Part shown: positions 1-7,911 of the stretch, in pieces | How the letters are laid out: each line of letters begins with the position of its first letter | How positions within the stretch are numbered: position 1 is the first letter of the stretch | NCBI GenBank assembly: GCA_934277615.1 | Contig: CAKQUV010000007.1 | Location: forward strand, 7,843-71,842 | DNA: 64,000 nucleotides | Origin: an uncultured Clostridia bacterium | GTDB taxonomy: Bacteria > Bacillota > Clostridia > Christensenellales > CAG-917 | Direction of reading: 5' to 3' | The notes under the pieces: model-generated | What the model saw: the letters and a program-made list of their open reading frames with translations, nothing else | Databases searched by the model: none | Told to the model about the DNA's origin: nothing | Position numbers and translations under genes: made by a program

Positions 1-144
1 CGCAATCTCGGTTGCATGACCTGCATATTCGGTCTTATGCACGGTGTATTCAGCACCGTTTTTCTTCAACAATTCTTCGACTTTGCCGAGCGCTTTGAGC
101 GTTTTGCCCTTGCCGCCCGTGGGGTTTACTATTATATGATACAT
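1..144 (-). CDS. Diacylglycerol/lipid kinase family protein (N-terminal part only)
   Basis: Only the first 48 codons lie in the window; the gene runs off the left edge. The start MYHIIVNPTGGKGKT is typical of the YegS/DgkB/LCB5 lipid kinase catalytic domain, where NPxGGxG lies near the nucleotide-binding site. Members phosphorylate diacylglycerol or related lipids at the inner face of the membrane, usually to recycle lipids. A GGAGAGG ribosome binding site sits a few bases before the ATG at 144, which fixes the start. The ABC exporter gene ends 126 bp upstream on the same strand. The substrate cannot be judged from this fragment. Confidence 0.8.
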   Translation of the reverse strand, partial: MYHIIVNPTGGKGKTLKALGKVEELLKKNGAEYTVHKTEYAGHATEIA

Positions 145-270
145 ATCCCTCTCCGTTGGTTTTTATATGTATATTGTATCACGTGCCCGAAAAATGTCAA
201 CCATTTGCGAAGTTGCAAAACAAAATGTCGATTATCTCAAACAATTGTAGTTTATTACACACAAAAGCGG

Positions 271-2037
271 TCAATCGCGGTTTTCAAACTGCAATTCATA
301 GAGTTTGTGATAGTAGCCCTTGTTTTTGAGCAATTGTTGATGCGTGCCATGCTCGATGATTCTGCCGTTTTGAAGGACAATAATCTGGTCGGCGTGTTGT
401 ATGGTGGAAAGTCTGTGCGCCACTACAAGCATTGTGCCGATATTGCGGATTTTTTCAAGCGATTGCTGGATGATGACTTCCGTTTCGGTGTCGATATTGG
501 CGGTTGCCTCGTCCAAAATCAAGATTTGGGGCTTGTGCAGCACCGTTCGCGAGAACGACAACAATTGGCGTTGACCTTGCGAGAAGTTTTCGCCTCTCTC
601 AATGACTTCTTCGTCAAGTCCGTGCTCCTGCGAGGAAATAAACGTGTCGGCGTTGACGTACTTGCATGCTGCGTTTATCTCTTCATCCGTAAACGAATCG
701 TCGTTGAGTGTGATATTGCTGCGCACCGTTCCGCTGAACAGGAACACGTCCTGGAGCATTTGCCCTATGCCCTTGCGCAAGGAGTGTATTTCGATTGTGC
801 TTATATCCCTGCCGTCAATGAGAATCTGACCTTTTTGTATCTCGTAATTGCGAACGATAAGCGACAAAATGGTGGTTTTGCCTGCGCCCGTCGCGCCTAC
901 AAATGCGCAAGTTTCTTTGGGATTGATGGTGAACGATACGTCTTTGAGTATCCAGTCCTCGTCCTTGTAGGCAAACCACACGTTTTTAAACTCGATTTTG
1001 CCTTCGAATTTGTCCACCCAGACAGCGCCCTCTTTGTCTTGAATCTCGGGCTCTACGTCGAGAAGGTTGAACAGCCTTTCTGACGCGGTCATTGCCTTTT
1101 GCAAGTTGTTGAGTTGGTCGGCAAGGTTCTGTATGGGGTTGAAAAAGCGCGACAAGTAGAGGTAAAACGCAACAATCATGCCTGCGTCCAATCCAAACTC
1201 CATTCCCAGCCAGAACGTTACCGCAATGGACGAGATGTAAAGCAAGGTTATGAACGGACGATAAATGCCGAACGCCAAAACGACTTTGTATCTCGACTTG
1301 CGCAAGTTCTCGTTCTTTTGCATAAACTCGTCGTCTTTCTTCGCCTCGCGGTTGAAAATCTGGATGAGTTTCATGCCCGACAAGTTCTCGTTGAGAAAAG
1401 CGTTGAGGTCGGAAATATACTCGCGCTCTTTGGTGAACACCTTTCTGACGATTTTTCTAAAGAAGTAGGACGTGATAAACACCACGACGATAAAGCCGAG
1501 CATAACGAGCGACAATTGCCACGATATGTAGAGCATTATGCCGTAAACGCCGACGACTGTCAAAACATTGCGGATGACGTTGACGAGGACGTTGGTGAAC
1601 AAGTCGGACATTGACGCCGTATAGGACGCTACGCGCGTTACGAGCGAGCCTACGGGCATTTCGTCAAATTGATTTTGAGAAAGTTTTTCGATATGCTCGA
1701 ACACTTCGTTGCGCAAGCGGTAGATTATGTTTTGCCCTGCTTCTTGGAGAAGCATGGACTCCCACACAAGGAAGCCCTGGTTGCATACGCCGATTGCAAG
1801 ATAGGCAATTGCCATGCCTATGATGAATTGCAAATTTATGCCGTCCGACTTCAGATTATTTGTGATACGGCTTATGAAAAGAGGCAATATGATATCGAGC
1901 ACAACGTTGACTACTATAAGCAGCATTGCTCCGACAAATCGCGCAATCTCGGGTTTTAAGTAGTTGTTTATGCGCTTTAACATCACTTTTGTGGGAATAT
2001 GGACGTTGCCTTTTAGCTTTTCAACTTCGTCTTGCAT
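271..2037 (-). CDS. ABC exporter half-transporter, catalytically complete ATP-binding subunit
   Basis: A 588-aa half-transporter: six membrane helices in the first ~320 residues, then a nucleotide-binding domain. Visible motifs are Walker A GATGAGKTT (about residue 386), signature FSQGQ (about 487), Walker B ILILDEATANID with the catalytic Glu (about 505) and H-loop VVAHRLST (about 540). Its start shares one base (TAATG) with the stop of the upstream ABC gene, so the two are translationally coupled and should form a heterodimer. The non-canonical signature (FSQGQ instead of LSGGQ) would complete the degenerate ATP site of the partner. The family (BmrC/BmrD, TM287/288-like) exports drugs, lipids or peptides; the substrate here is unknown. 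Confidence 0.9.
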   Translation of the reverse strand: MQDEVEKLKGNVHIPTKVMLKRINNYLKPEIARFVGAMLLIVVNVVLDIILPLFISRITNNLKSDGINLQFIIGMAIAYLAIGVCNQGFLVWESMLLQEAGQNIIYRLRNEVFEHIEKLSQNQFDEMPVGSLVTRVASYTASMSDLFTNVLVNVIRNVLTVVGVYGIMLYISWQLSLVMLGFIVVVFITSYFFRKIVRKVFTKEREYISDLNAFLNENLSGMKLIQIFNREAKKDDEFMQKNENLRKSRYKVVLAFGIYRPFITLLYISSIAVTFWLGMEFGLDAGMIVAFYLYLSRFFNPIQNLADQLNNLQKAMTASERLFNLLDVEPEIQDKEGAVWVDKFEGKIEFKNVWFAYKDEDWILKDVSFTINPKETCAFVGATGAGKTTILSLIVRNYEIQKGQILIDGRDISTIEIHSLRKGIGQMLQDVFLFSGTVRSNITLNDDSFTDEEINAACKYVNADTFISSQEHGLDEEVIERGENFSQGQRQLLSFSRTVLHKPQILILDEATANIDTETEVIIQQSLEKIRNIGTMLVVAHRLSTIQHADQIIVLQNGRIIEHGTHQQLLKNKGYYHKLYELQFENRD

Positions 2038-3827
2038 TACGCCTCCCCCCCTTCTACTTCTCTTTCGAGCTTTTGCAAATACACCATCTTGTTGTACGTC
2101 GGTGAGATTTGCGCAAGTCGTTGCGGAGTGTCGAAAGCCTCCACTTCGCCGTTGTTGAGCACAAGAATTTTGTCGAGATGCGACACGGTGGACACGCGTG
2201 AGGCTATGACGATTGTGGTCTTACCTTTGCGCTGATTTCGGATGTTTGCAAGTATGGTTTCTTCCGTCTTGACATCGACTGCGGATACGGAATCGTCCAA
2301 AATCATAATTGGCGCGTCTTTGATGTATGCGCGCGCAATGGATATACGCTGCTTTTGTCCGCCCGACAACGTTACGCCTCTCTCGCCCGATATCGTGTCG
2401 TATCCTTCCGTAAAATCTTGAATATTTGAGTGTACGTCGGCAAACTTTGCCGCTTCGTATACCTTGTCCATATCAAGCGTTTCGCAAGAAAACGCTATGT
2501 TGTTTTTGACCTTGTCGCTGAAAAGGAAATTGTCTTGCGGCACGTATCCGATTGCGTCGCGCACGCTCTGTATATCGCAATCCATAACGTCGTGCCCGTC
2601 TATAAACACTTTGCCTTTATCTATGTTGTAAAGGCGCAAAAGCGTGTTTACGAGCGTCGTCTTGCCGCTGCCTATCTTGCCCACAACGCCTACACTCTCG
2701 CCTGCTTTGATATCTACGGAAACGTTTTTAAGCACGTCGGCGTCCGTATTGGGATACGCAAAAGAAAAGTCGCTGAAAGTAACGTCGCCCTTGACATCCG
2801 CAAGCACGTATGCGTTTTCGGGGTTGTGTATCTCTTCTTCTTGGTCTAGGAAGTTGGTGATGCGCTTTAGCGACGCTTTGGAGCGCGAACGCATGGACAC
2901 CACTTGTCCCAGCGCAATCATCGGCCATACGAGCGTGTCGAAATAGCCCACAAACGTGATAAGTCCGCCTGCGCTCATATCCACTGTGTGCCCGAATATG
3001 GCGACGGGCGCGCCGATTGAGTATTTGTACACAAAATAGCCGCCAAGCCCCAAAATAAGCGCCATAATCGCCGAAATGATGATTTCGATAATCGCGTCGA
3101 AGATGACGGACACTTTGACAAGCTCGATATTGGCGTCTTTGTTGCGTTTTGCGATTTTGGCAAAGGCGTGAAGCTGTTGAGTTTCCTTGACGAAAGCCTT
3201 GATGACTCGTATACCCGTGAAACTCTCTTGCGAAAAGTCGTAAAGTTTGTCAAACTCCGTTTGACGTTGTTCCCATTTGAGCGCCATAAACTTTTCCACG
3301 AGCATACCCCACACCACTATGAGAACAAGCGGTATGAGAAGAATGCAGGACAGCACCCAATCGAGCGTGAACATTTTGTAAAGCGCAAGCACCGAGAGGA
3401 ACATTGCGTCCACGAGCATTACGGAGCCCCAACCGAAAAACTCCTCAATCGTTTCGAGGTCGGTTGTAAACCACGCCATTACAGTGCCCACTTTGTTCTC
3501 GTGGTAATAACGTTGGGAAAGTCTTTCGGCTTTAAGAAACATATTGTGGCGCAAGTCCGCCTCTATACGTTGAGAGGCGTTGAAGATGGAAAGTCGCCAC
3601 ATAACACGTCCGAAAAACATGACGAGCGCAACGACGATTACGCCGAGAATTATCTCTTTGAGCGCCGCTTTGTCTATTGCGCTGCCGTCAAACAAATCGA
3701 CCAGTTTGCCGAGATATTCGGGTATGAAAAGTTGGAACACGTCAACGGCGACGAGCCCAATAATCCCGAGCAAAAACAGCCAACTGTATTTTAGGTAGTA
3801 TTTGTTTATGTATTTTCCGAACAGCAT
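2037..3827 (-). CDS. ABC exporter half-transporter with degenerate ATP site
   Basis: A 596-aa half-transporter with six N-terminal membrane helices and a C-terminal ATPase domain: Walker A GKIGSGKTT (about residue 382), canonical signature LSGGQKQR (about 486), Walker B IMILDDSVSAVD and VIASRVST at the H-loop. The catalytic Glu after Walker B is Asp and the switch His is Ser, so this domain's own ATP site should hydrolyse poorly. Its canonical signature completes the active site of the 588-aa partner. This asymmetric arrangement is known from heterodimeric exporters of the BmrC/TM287 type. It is the first gene of the pair. The ribosome binding site is weak (AAGG about 14 bases before the ATG). 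Confidence 0.9.
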   Translation of the reverse strand: MLFGKYINKYYLKYSWLFLLGIIGLVAVDVFQLFIPEYLGKLVDLFDGSAIDKAALKEIILGVIVVALVMFFGRVMWRLSIFNASQRIEADLRHNMFLKAERLSQRYYHENKVGTVMAWFTTDLETIEEFFGWGSVMLVDAMFLSVLALYKMFTLDWVLSCILLIPLVLIVVWGMLVEKFMALKWEQRQTEFDKLYDFSQESFTGIRVIKAFVKETQQLHAFAKIAKRNKDANIELVKVSVIFDAIIEIIISAIMALILGLGGYFVYKYSIGAPVAIFGHTVDMSAGGLITFVGYFDTLVWPMIALGQVVSMRSRSKASLKRITNFLDQEEEIHNPENAYVLADVKGDVTFSDFSFAYPNTDADVLKNVSVDIKAGESVGVVGKIGSGKTTLVNTLLRLYNIDKGKVFIDGHDVMDCDIQSVRDAIGYVPQDNFLFSDKVKNNIAFSCETLDMDKVYEAAKFADVHSNIQDFTEGYDTISGERGVTLSGGQKQRISIARAYIKDAPIMILDDSVSAVDVKTEETILANIRNQRKGKTTIVIASRVSTVSHLDKILVLNNGEVEAFDTPQRLAQISPTYNKMVYLQKLEREVEGGEA

Positions 3828-3861
3828 AAAAAGGTTGTATCCTTATTAGTTTTTGAGTGCG

Positions 3862-3914
3862 AAAAACCCCGTATGCCTAGAATGCAACCATTGCACCCAA
3901 AGCAGACAGGGTTT
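3862..3914 (-). terminator. Likely terminator after the alcohol dehydrogenase
   Basis: An AAACCC...GGGTTT-type stem with an inner TGCAA/TTGCA hairpin, followed on the minus strand by TTTTTC. It lies between the alcohol dehydrogenase stop and the ABC exporter start and would separate the two transcripts. Confidence 0.5.
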
Positions 3915-3962
3915 GACTCTATGCGTAAAGCTTGCGGCTGCCGATTAGGGCAACCTCAAAAA

Positions 3963-5192
3963 TTACATAATTTCGCGGTAAATCTTCTCGATTTCCTTCT
4001 TGCCCCAAACTTGCGGGCAGGGATAAAGCGGATTTGCCTCTGCGTATGCGTGATCGATCATACGCGGCAAACGCTCCTCTTCGATGAGTTTTCCGCCGTC
4101 GCGAGACATAATCTTTGTGGGAATGTTCATCGCGGCGTTCATATCGTCAATCCATTGGATGAAGTTGTTTGCTTTTTCTGCGTTGTTTGCGCCCTTGATG
4201 CCGATGCAGTCGGCAAGTTGAGCCAGTTTCTTGTGAGCGGATTTGCCGTATGCTCTCAAAACGTGCGGCAAAATGACTGCGTTTGCAAGACCGTGAGGCA
4301 CACCGTACTCACCGCCGAGCGTGTGAGCGACTGCGTGTACGTATCCGACGTATGCGCGAGTGAATGCTTTACCAGCAAGGTATGCTGCCTTTTGCATCTC
4401 GACGCGCGCCTCGAGATCGTCGCCGTGATCGTAGGCTTGTTTGAGGTATTTGTGGATAAGTTGCACTGCCTCGATTGCCTCTTTCTTGGTTTGCCTTGTG
4501 TTCTCGCCGCCGATGTACGCCTCTACCGCGTGAGTGAGCGCGTCCATACCTGTTGTGGAGGTGAGATGAGGCGGAAGCGATTTGGTGAGTTCCGGATCCA
4601 TAACGACGTATCTCGGAATAAGGAACGGATCGTTGATGGGATATTTTTCGTGCGTTTCGGGGTTGGAAATGACTGCGGCAAGCGTAGCTTCACTGCCCGT
4701 ACCCGAAGTTGTAGGAATTGCAACAAGCGGAGGAAGTTTGTGCCCCGTAATCATAATTTTGAGCACGCCTTTCATTTGGGGAACGCTCTTCTTGGGGCAA
4801 GCGACTCTTGCGCCGATACCCTTTGCGCAGTCCATTGCGCTACCGCCGCCGAGCGCTACGATAACGTCGCAATCGTTCTCTTTGTACATCTTGAGACCGT
4901 CTTCGATGTTTTGAATGGTCGGATTGGGTACAACGTCATGATAACAGCAGCTCTTCATGCCTTGCTCTTGGCAAGCTTGCATAATAGGATCGGCTTTGCC
5001 GTTTGAAAACAAGAAACCATCGGTAACGATAAGAACGCTCTTGAAGCCTTGATCTTTAAAGAATTTGGGAAGTTCAGATATACTTCCGGGGCCCGAAAGC
5101 GTCTTTTTGCATTGATTCCAAGGAAGGAAAAACATTGCAACGCGCATAGTTTGTTGGAAAATGCGGCAACCGATTTTTGTAAATACGTTCAT
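3963..5192 (-). CDS. Iron-containing alcohol dehydrogenase
   Basis: A 409-aa group III (Fe-dependent) alcohol dehydrogenase, slightly longer than the usual ~385 aa. The NAD-binding loop GGGSAMD is near residue 112; metal-ligand regions are TGMDALTHAVEAY (about 220) and HAVAHTLGGEYGVPHG (about 290), with the spaced His residues of the family. It would reduce aldehydes to alcohols (or the reverse) with NAD(P)H in the cytoplasm, a usual way to reoxidise NADH in fermenters. GGAGG lies just before the ATG at 5192, and a promoter-like TTGCCA-17-TAAACT lies upstream. It appears monocistronic. Whether it acts on butanal, ethanal, lactaldehyde or diols cannot be told from sequence alone. Confidence 0.9.
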   Translation of the reverse strand: MNVFTKIGCRIFQQTMRVAMFFLPWNQCKKTLSGPGSISELPKFFKDQGFKSVLIVTDGFLFSNGKADPIMQACQEQGMKSCCYHDVVPNPTIQNIEDGLKMYKENDCDVIVALGGGSAMDCAKGIGARVACPKKSVPQMKGVLKIMITGHKLPPLVAIPTTSGTGSEATLAAVISNPETHEKYPINDPFLIPRYVVMDPELTKSLPPHLTSTTGMDALTHAVEAYIGGENTRQTKKEAIEAVQLIHKYLKQAYDHGDDLEARVEMQKAAYLAGKAFTRAYVGYVHAVAHTLGGEYGVPHGLANAVILPHVLRAYGKSAHKKLAQLADCIGIKGANNAEKANNFIQWIDDMNAAMNIPTKIMSRDGGKLIEEERLPRMIDHAYAEANPLYPCPQVWGKKEIEKIYREIM

Positions 5193-5235
5193 ATTTCCTC
5201 CAGATACGGAAAAATCCGTGAGTCTTTATGGATAT

Positions 5236-5264
5236 AGTTTAGCACCAAACACTCAAATTGGCAA
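5236..5264 (-). promoter_or_regulatory. Sigma-70-type promoter of the alcohol dehydrogenase
   Basis: On the minus strand TTGCCA and TAAACT are separated by 17 bp, about 45 bp upstream of the start codon. The boxes are recognisable but not perfect. Confidence 0.45.
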
Positions 5265-5337
5265 TTAATAATAAATATATTTTTAATACAAACGTATGAG
5301 AGAGTTGAAGATAAGAAAACTTCCACCGTCCGCGAAA

Positions 5338-5366
5338 ATGCAACTTCCCCCTTCCTCACGGTGTTT
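5338..5366. repeat. Short direct repeat, copy 1
   Basis: AATGCAACTTCCCCCTTCC followed by TCACGGTGTTT; nearly identical to 5461-5491 (one extra T there). It belongs to the larger composite intergenic repeat described at 5341-5880. Confidence 0.75.
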
Positions 5367-5880
5367 CCCCTATTCAACACTCGAATAGAGTGCGTCGTAA
5401 CTCATTTAATGCAATAACCCCCTCTTTCCGGACACGCCGGCATTTCTAAAAATATTATTAAATGCAACTTTCCCCCTTCCTCACGGTGTTTGGACTTCGG
5501 CGTTTGCGCACCGCAATCCGCCTCGTTCGCTTTGGCTACGACACATTCACCGAATGTGTCGCTTAACGCGTCGCGCCCATATTCCGTTCCCCCTCTGCAC
5601 TTCGTTTGAGGGAACCCACGGAACTGCTCCGCAGGGGGCAACACGACGCGATTGACTTCGTAGCAATCGCTATTCCGTCGCTACGCTCCTTACGGCACGC
5701 GCATAGATAAGGACATTTTTCTCATTATGTCACTGCGCTTTGTGTGACAGCTTCGCATCAACACGTCACAGTCGCTTGTACTTATCGTCAAGCTCGACGC
5801 TCGATGCGGTCGGCGCCTTGCGCCTCCAACTCCGAATAAGCACATACCGTTAATAAGTACGCCTTGAATGTGTTTAACGT
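5341..5880 (-). repeat. Composite dispersed intergenic repeat, copy X
   Basis: This gap between the alcohol dehydrogenase and gap has no convincing gene. Read on the minus strand it shares several blocks, in the same order, with 49751-50172 on the plus strand: a ~50-bp block (ATGTGCTTATTCGGAGTTGG and on through a CGACCGCA run), a TCTATGCGCGTGCCG block, and a tail of TTGCATTAAA then GAGTTACGAC. The blocks are separated by unrelated or diverged sequence. A further block (GACGGAATAGCGATTG) recurs at 7842-7857. The short reading frames here are not supported by ribosome binding sites. The pattern is that of a non-coding mobile or mosaic repeat. Confidence 0.65.
5461..5491. repeat. Short direct repeat, copy 2
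   Basis: Second copy of the element at 5338-5366, 123 bp further on, within the composite repeat. Confidence 0.75.
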
Positions 5881-5892
5881 TACTTCTCCTCA

Positions 5893-6130
5893 CTCATAAA
5901 AACTGCAATATTTATATGAAGAGCGCGAAAAAGCCATTCGCTAAATATCGCGTTTTGTAAAAACTGCGCTAAACAGATGAAGAACGCGAAATCACCCCGA
6001 GGGGCGCAAGCCCAACACGAGCGTAGCGAGCACCAAACAGACAATCTTGCGAAACTGTGGTAGGAGTTTTTGTCCTTGCTAGACTGATAGCAAAAGATTG
6101 GCTGTGCGGTAGAAAAATAAAAATCTAGCG
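5893..6130. repeat. Degenerate copy of the hairpin-element family downstream of gap
   Basis: Carries the family leader AACAGATGAAGAACGCGAAA at 5972-5991, followed by CACCCCGAG and GCGCAAGCCCAAC, matching copy B at 7745-7790 closely. The ACGTAC palindrome is replaced by ACGAGCGTAGCGAGC. A weaker leader-like copy lies at about 5900-5926. No gene is visible here; the stretch lies after the gap terminator. Confidence 0.55.
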
Positions 6131-6132
6131 AA

Positions 6133-6165
6133 TAAAAGAAAGGCACGCAAAACTGCGTGCCTTTC
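6133..6165 (-). terminator. Intrinsic terminator of gap
   Basis: A perfect 11-bp stem (GAAAGGCACGC / GCGTGCCTTTC, loop of 6) followed on the minus strand by TTTTATT, 20 bp past the gap stop codon. Confidence 0.85.
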
Positions 6166-6183
6166 GTAAAATCGCGTCGATTT

Positions 6184-7236
6184 TTACTTAAGTTCGGCGA
6201 AGTACTTAATGGTACGTACCATTTGAGAAGTGTAGCTGTTCTCGTTGTCGTACCAAGAAACCACTTGAACTTGGGTGTTGCCGTCTTCCATAGGAGCAAC
6301 CATAGTTTGAGTTGCGTCGAAGATGGAACCGAAACGGCTGCCGATGATGTCGGAAGAAACGATTTGGTCGGTGTTGTAACCGAAGGATTCGTTTGCTGCC
6401 GCTTTCATAGCTGCGTTGATGCCTTCAACGGTTGCTTGACCTTTGACGACTGCGATAAGAATCGTGGTGGAACCGGTCGGAGTCGGAACACGTTGTGCGG
6501 AACCGATGAGTTTGCCGTTGAGTTCGGGAATAACGAGACCGATTGCTTTTGCAGCGCCGGTGCTGTTGGGAACGATGTTGATTGCAGCTGCGCGAGAACG
6601 ACGGAGATCGCCTTTTCTTTGCGGACCGTCAAGAGGCATTTGGTCGCCTGTGTATGCGTGAACTGTGGTCATAATACCGCTCATGATAGGTGCATAATCA
6701 TTGAGAGCCTTTGCCATAGGAGCGAGGCAGTTGGTTGTGCAGCTTGCTGCGGAAATGATGTTGTCCGTTGCTTTGAGCGTGGTGTGGTTTACGTTGTAAA
6801 CGATTGTGGGAAGGTCATTACCTGCGGGTGCGGAGATGACAACTTTGCGAGCGCCTGCGTCGATGTGTGCTTGTGCTTTTGCTTTTGAGGTGTAGAAACC
6901 TGTGCATTCCAAAACTACGTCAACGCCGAGTTCTCCCCACGGAAGTTCTGCAGCTTTTGCTTTTGCGTAGATTGTGATTTTTTTGCCATCGACAACGATG
7001 TAACCGTCTTCTTTGATTGTGCCGTCCTCATTGAGAACTGCCTCGCAACTCTCAACCGTGTGAGAATTTGCATAGTTGCCTTGCGTCGAATCGTACTTCA
7101 AGAGATGAGCGAGCATTTTGGGGCTTGTCAAATCGTTGATAGCGACGATTTCATAACCGTCTGCACCAAACATTTGTCTGAAAGCGAGACGACCGATACG
7201 ACCAAAACCGTTGATAGCGACTTTTACGTTTGCCAT
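6184..7236 (-). CDS. gap: Glyceraldehyde-3-phosphate dehydrogenase, type I
   Basis: A 350-aa NAD-dependent enzyme oxidising glyceraldehyde 3-phosphate to 1,3-bisphosphoglycerate in glycolysis. The Rossmann motif INGFGRIGRLAFR is at residues 8-20, the catalytic Cys is C166 in SAASCTTNCLAP, and HAYTGDQ with its assisting His follows. Length is slightly above the usual ~335 aa because of a small insertion in the N-terminal domain. The frame can be extended 10 codons upstream, but GGAGG lies 7 bases before the ATG at 7236, which is the better start. It has its own promoter (7295-7323) and terminator and is probably highly expressed. Confidence 0.97.
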   Translation of the reverse strand: MANVKVAINGFGRIGRLAFRQMFGADGYEIVAINDLTSPKMLAHLLKYDSTQGNYANSHTVESCEAVLNEDGTIKEDGYIVVDGKKITIYAKAKAAELPWGELGVDVVLECTGFYTSKAKAQAHIDAGARKVVISAPAGNDLPTIVYNVNHTTLKATDNIISAASCTTNCLAPMAKALNDYAPIMSGIMTTVHAYTGDQMPLDGPQRKGDLRRSRAAAINIVPNSTGAAKAIGLVIPELNGKLIGSAQRVPTPTGSTTILIAVVKGQATVEGINAAMKAAANESFGYNTDQIVSSDIIGSRFGSIFDATQTMVAPMEDGNTQVQVVSWYDNENSYTSQMVRTIKYFAELK

Positions 7237-7294
7237 TATAAATTCCTCCATAAAGGTGTATTCCAAAAATTAGTCGGATTGTCCAACCGCAATT

Positions 7295-7323
7295 ATTTTA
7301 CAATTATTATGCAAAATATGCAA
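7295..7323 (-). promoter_or_regulatory. Promoter of gap
   Basis: On the minus strand TTGCAT and TAAAAT are separated by 17 bp, about 60 bp before the start codon. Confidence 0.6.
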
Positions 7324-7638
7324 GTATTATTAAAGGAAATTTTTATCGAATAATGCAATGAAGGTTGATTGGGAAAGTGTTTGAGGATGTTTTGAATTGA
7401 ATAATGATGATTTAGATTGCCGAAATGCCGTTTTTGAGGATGGTTTTGAAGATTTTTTGTTATTTATTTAATTTGAGTTTGAAAAACCGCAATAAACGGC
7501 GAATAGCTTTGTCAAAGCCCCTTGCTCGGCAACCCTAATTTACTATGCGTAAATGAGTTGACGGACGGACGGCTCTGCCGTAGTTATTCGCTAAATAGCG
7601 TCCTTACGTAAGGTCATCAAATAGATAAAGAACAAGGA
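7324..7638. other. Gene-free stretch between gap and the hairpin elements
   Basis: AT-rich near gap (7324-7480), then repeat-like blocks such as CGGACGGACGGC and CGTCCTTACGTAAGG. No reading frame with a ribosome binding site is seen. The last part (7619-7640) is the leader of hairpin copy A. Confidence 0.5.
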
Positions 7639-7701
7639 AACGCCCGCCTGAAACAAAACCCAACGTACTTTTCGTACGTGATTTTGGAGCAGACGGGCGT
7701 T
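7639..7701. repeat. Structured hairpin element, copy A
   Basis: Outer stem AACGCCCGCCTG (7639-7650) pairs with CAGACGGGCGTT (7690-7701), one mismatch. Inside is a second stem CAAAA/TTTTG and an apical palindrome ACGTAC-TTTTC-GTACGT with the conserved flanks CCCA and GA. The leader AGATAAAGAACAAGGAAA precedes it. The same apical sequence sits on different stems at 7765-7827 and 55495-55558. Confidence 0.8.
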
Positions 7702-7731
7702 GACGCCGTTATTTGCTATTATATATCTCTT

Positions 7732-7911
7732 GTAAAAGTTCGCCAAACAGATGAGTAACGCGAAAGCACCCCGAGGAGCGCAAACCCAACGTACTTTTCG
7801 TACGTGATTTGCAAAACTCGGGGTGCTGTAAGGAACGAAGTGACGGAATAGCGATTGTTACGCTTTGCGTCAATCGCGTCCAAAGTTAATCGCTGTTTGG
7901 CGGACTTTTAC
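7732..7911. repeat. Structured hairpin element, copy B, with outer inverted repeat at the fba stop codon
   Basis: Outer inverted repeat GTAAAAGTTCGCCAAACAG (7732-7750) and CTGTTTGGCGGACTTTTAC (7893-7911), one mismatch. It encloses the leader (7745-7765), an 11-bp perfect stem AGCACCCCGAG/CTCGGGGTGCT (7765-7775 with 7817-7827), an inner GCAAA/TTTGC stem and the apical ACGTAC-TTTTC-GTACGT. The right arm includes the fba stop codon (7908-7910). Read on the minus strand, the GC-rich stem is followed by TTTCGCG and could end fba transcription. Confidence 0.8.

Noticed and set aside
16..1083. Plus-strand open frame (355 aa) opposite the ABC exporter
   Set aside because: Antisense of Walker motifs and the signature of the real gene.
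5402..5893. Short minus-strand frames of 80 and 67 aa
   Set aside because: They lie on the composite repeat; the shared peptide MCLFGVGGARRRPHRA at the second copy follows from DNA identity, not coding conservation.
7639..7911. IS200/IS605-type element ends or integron attC sites
   Set aside because: Stems vary in sequence between copies, which mobile hairpin ends do not; no TnpA/TnpB or integrase gene and no GTTRRRY/RYYYAAC boxes.
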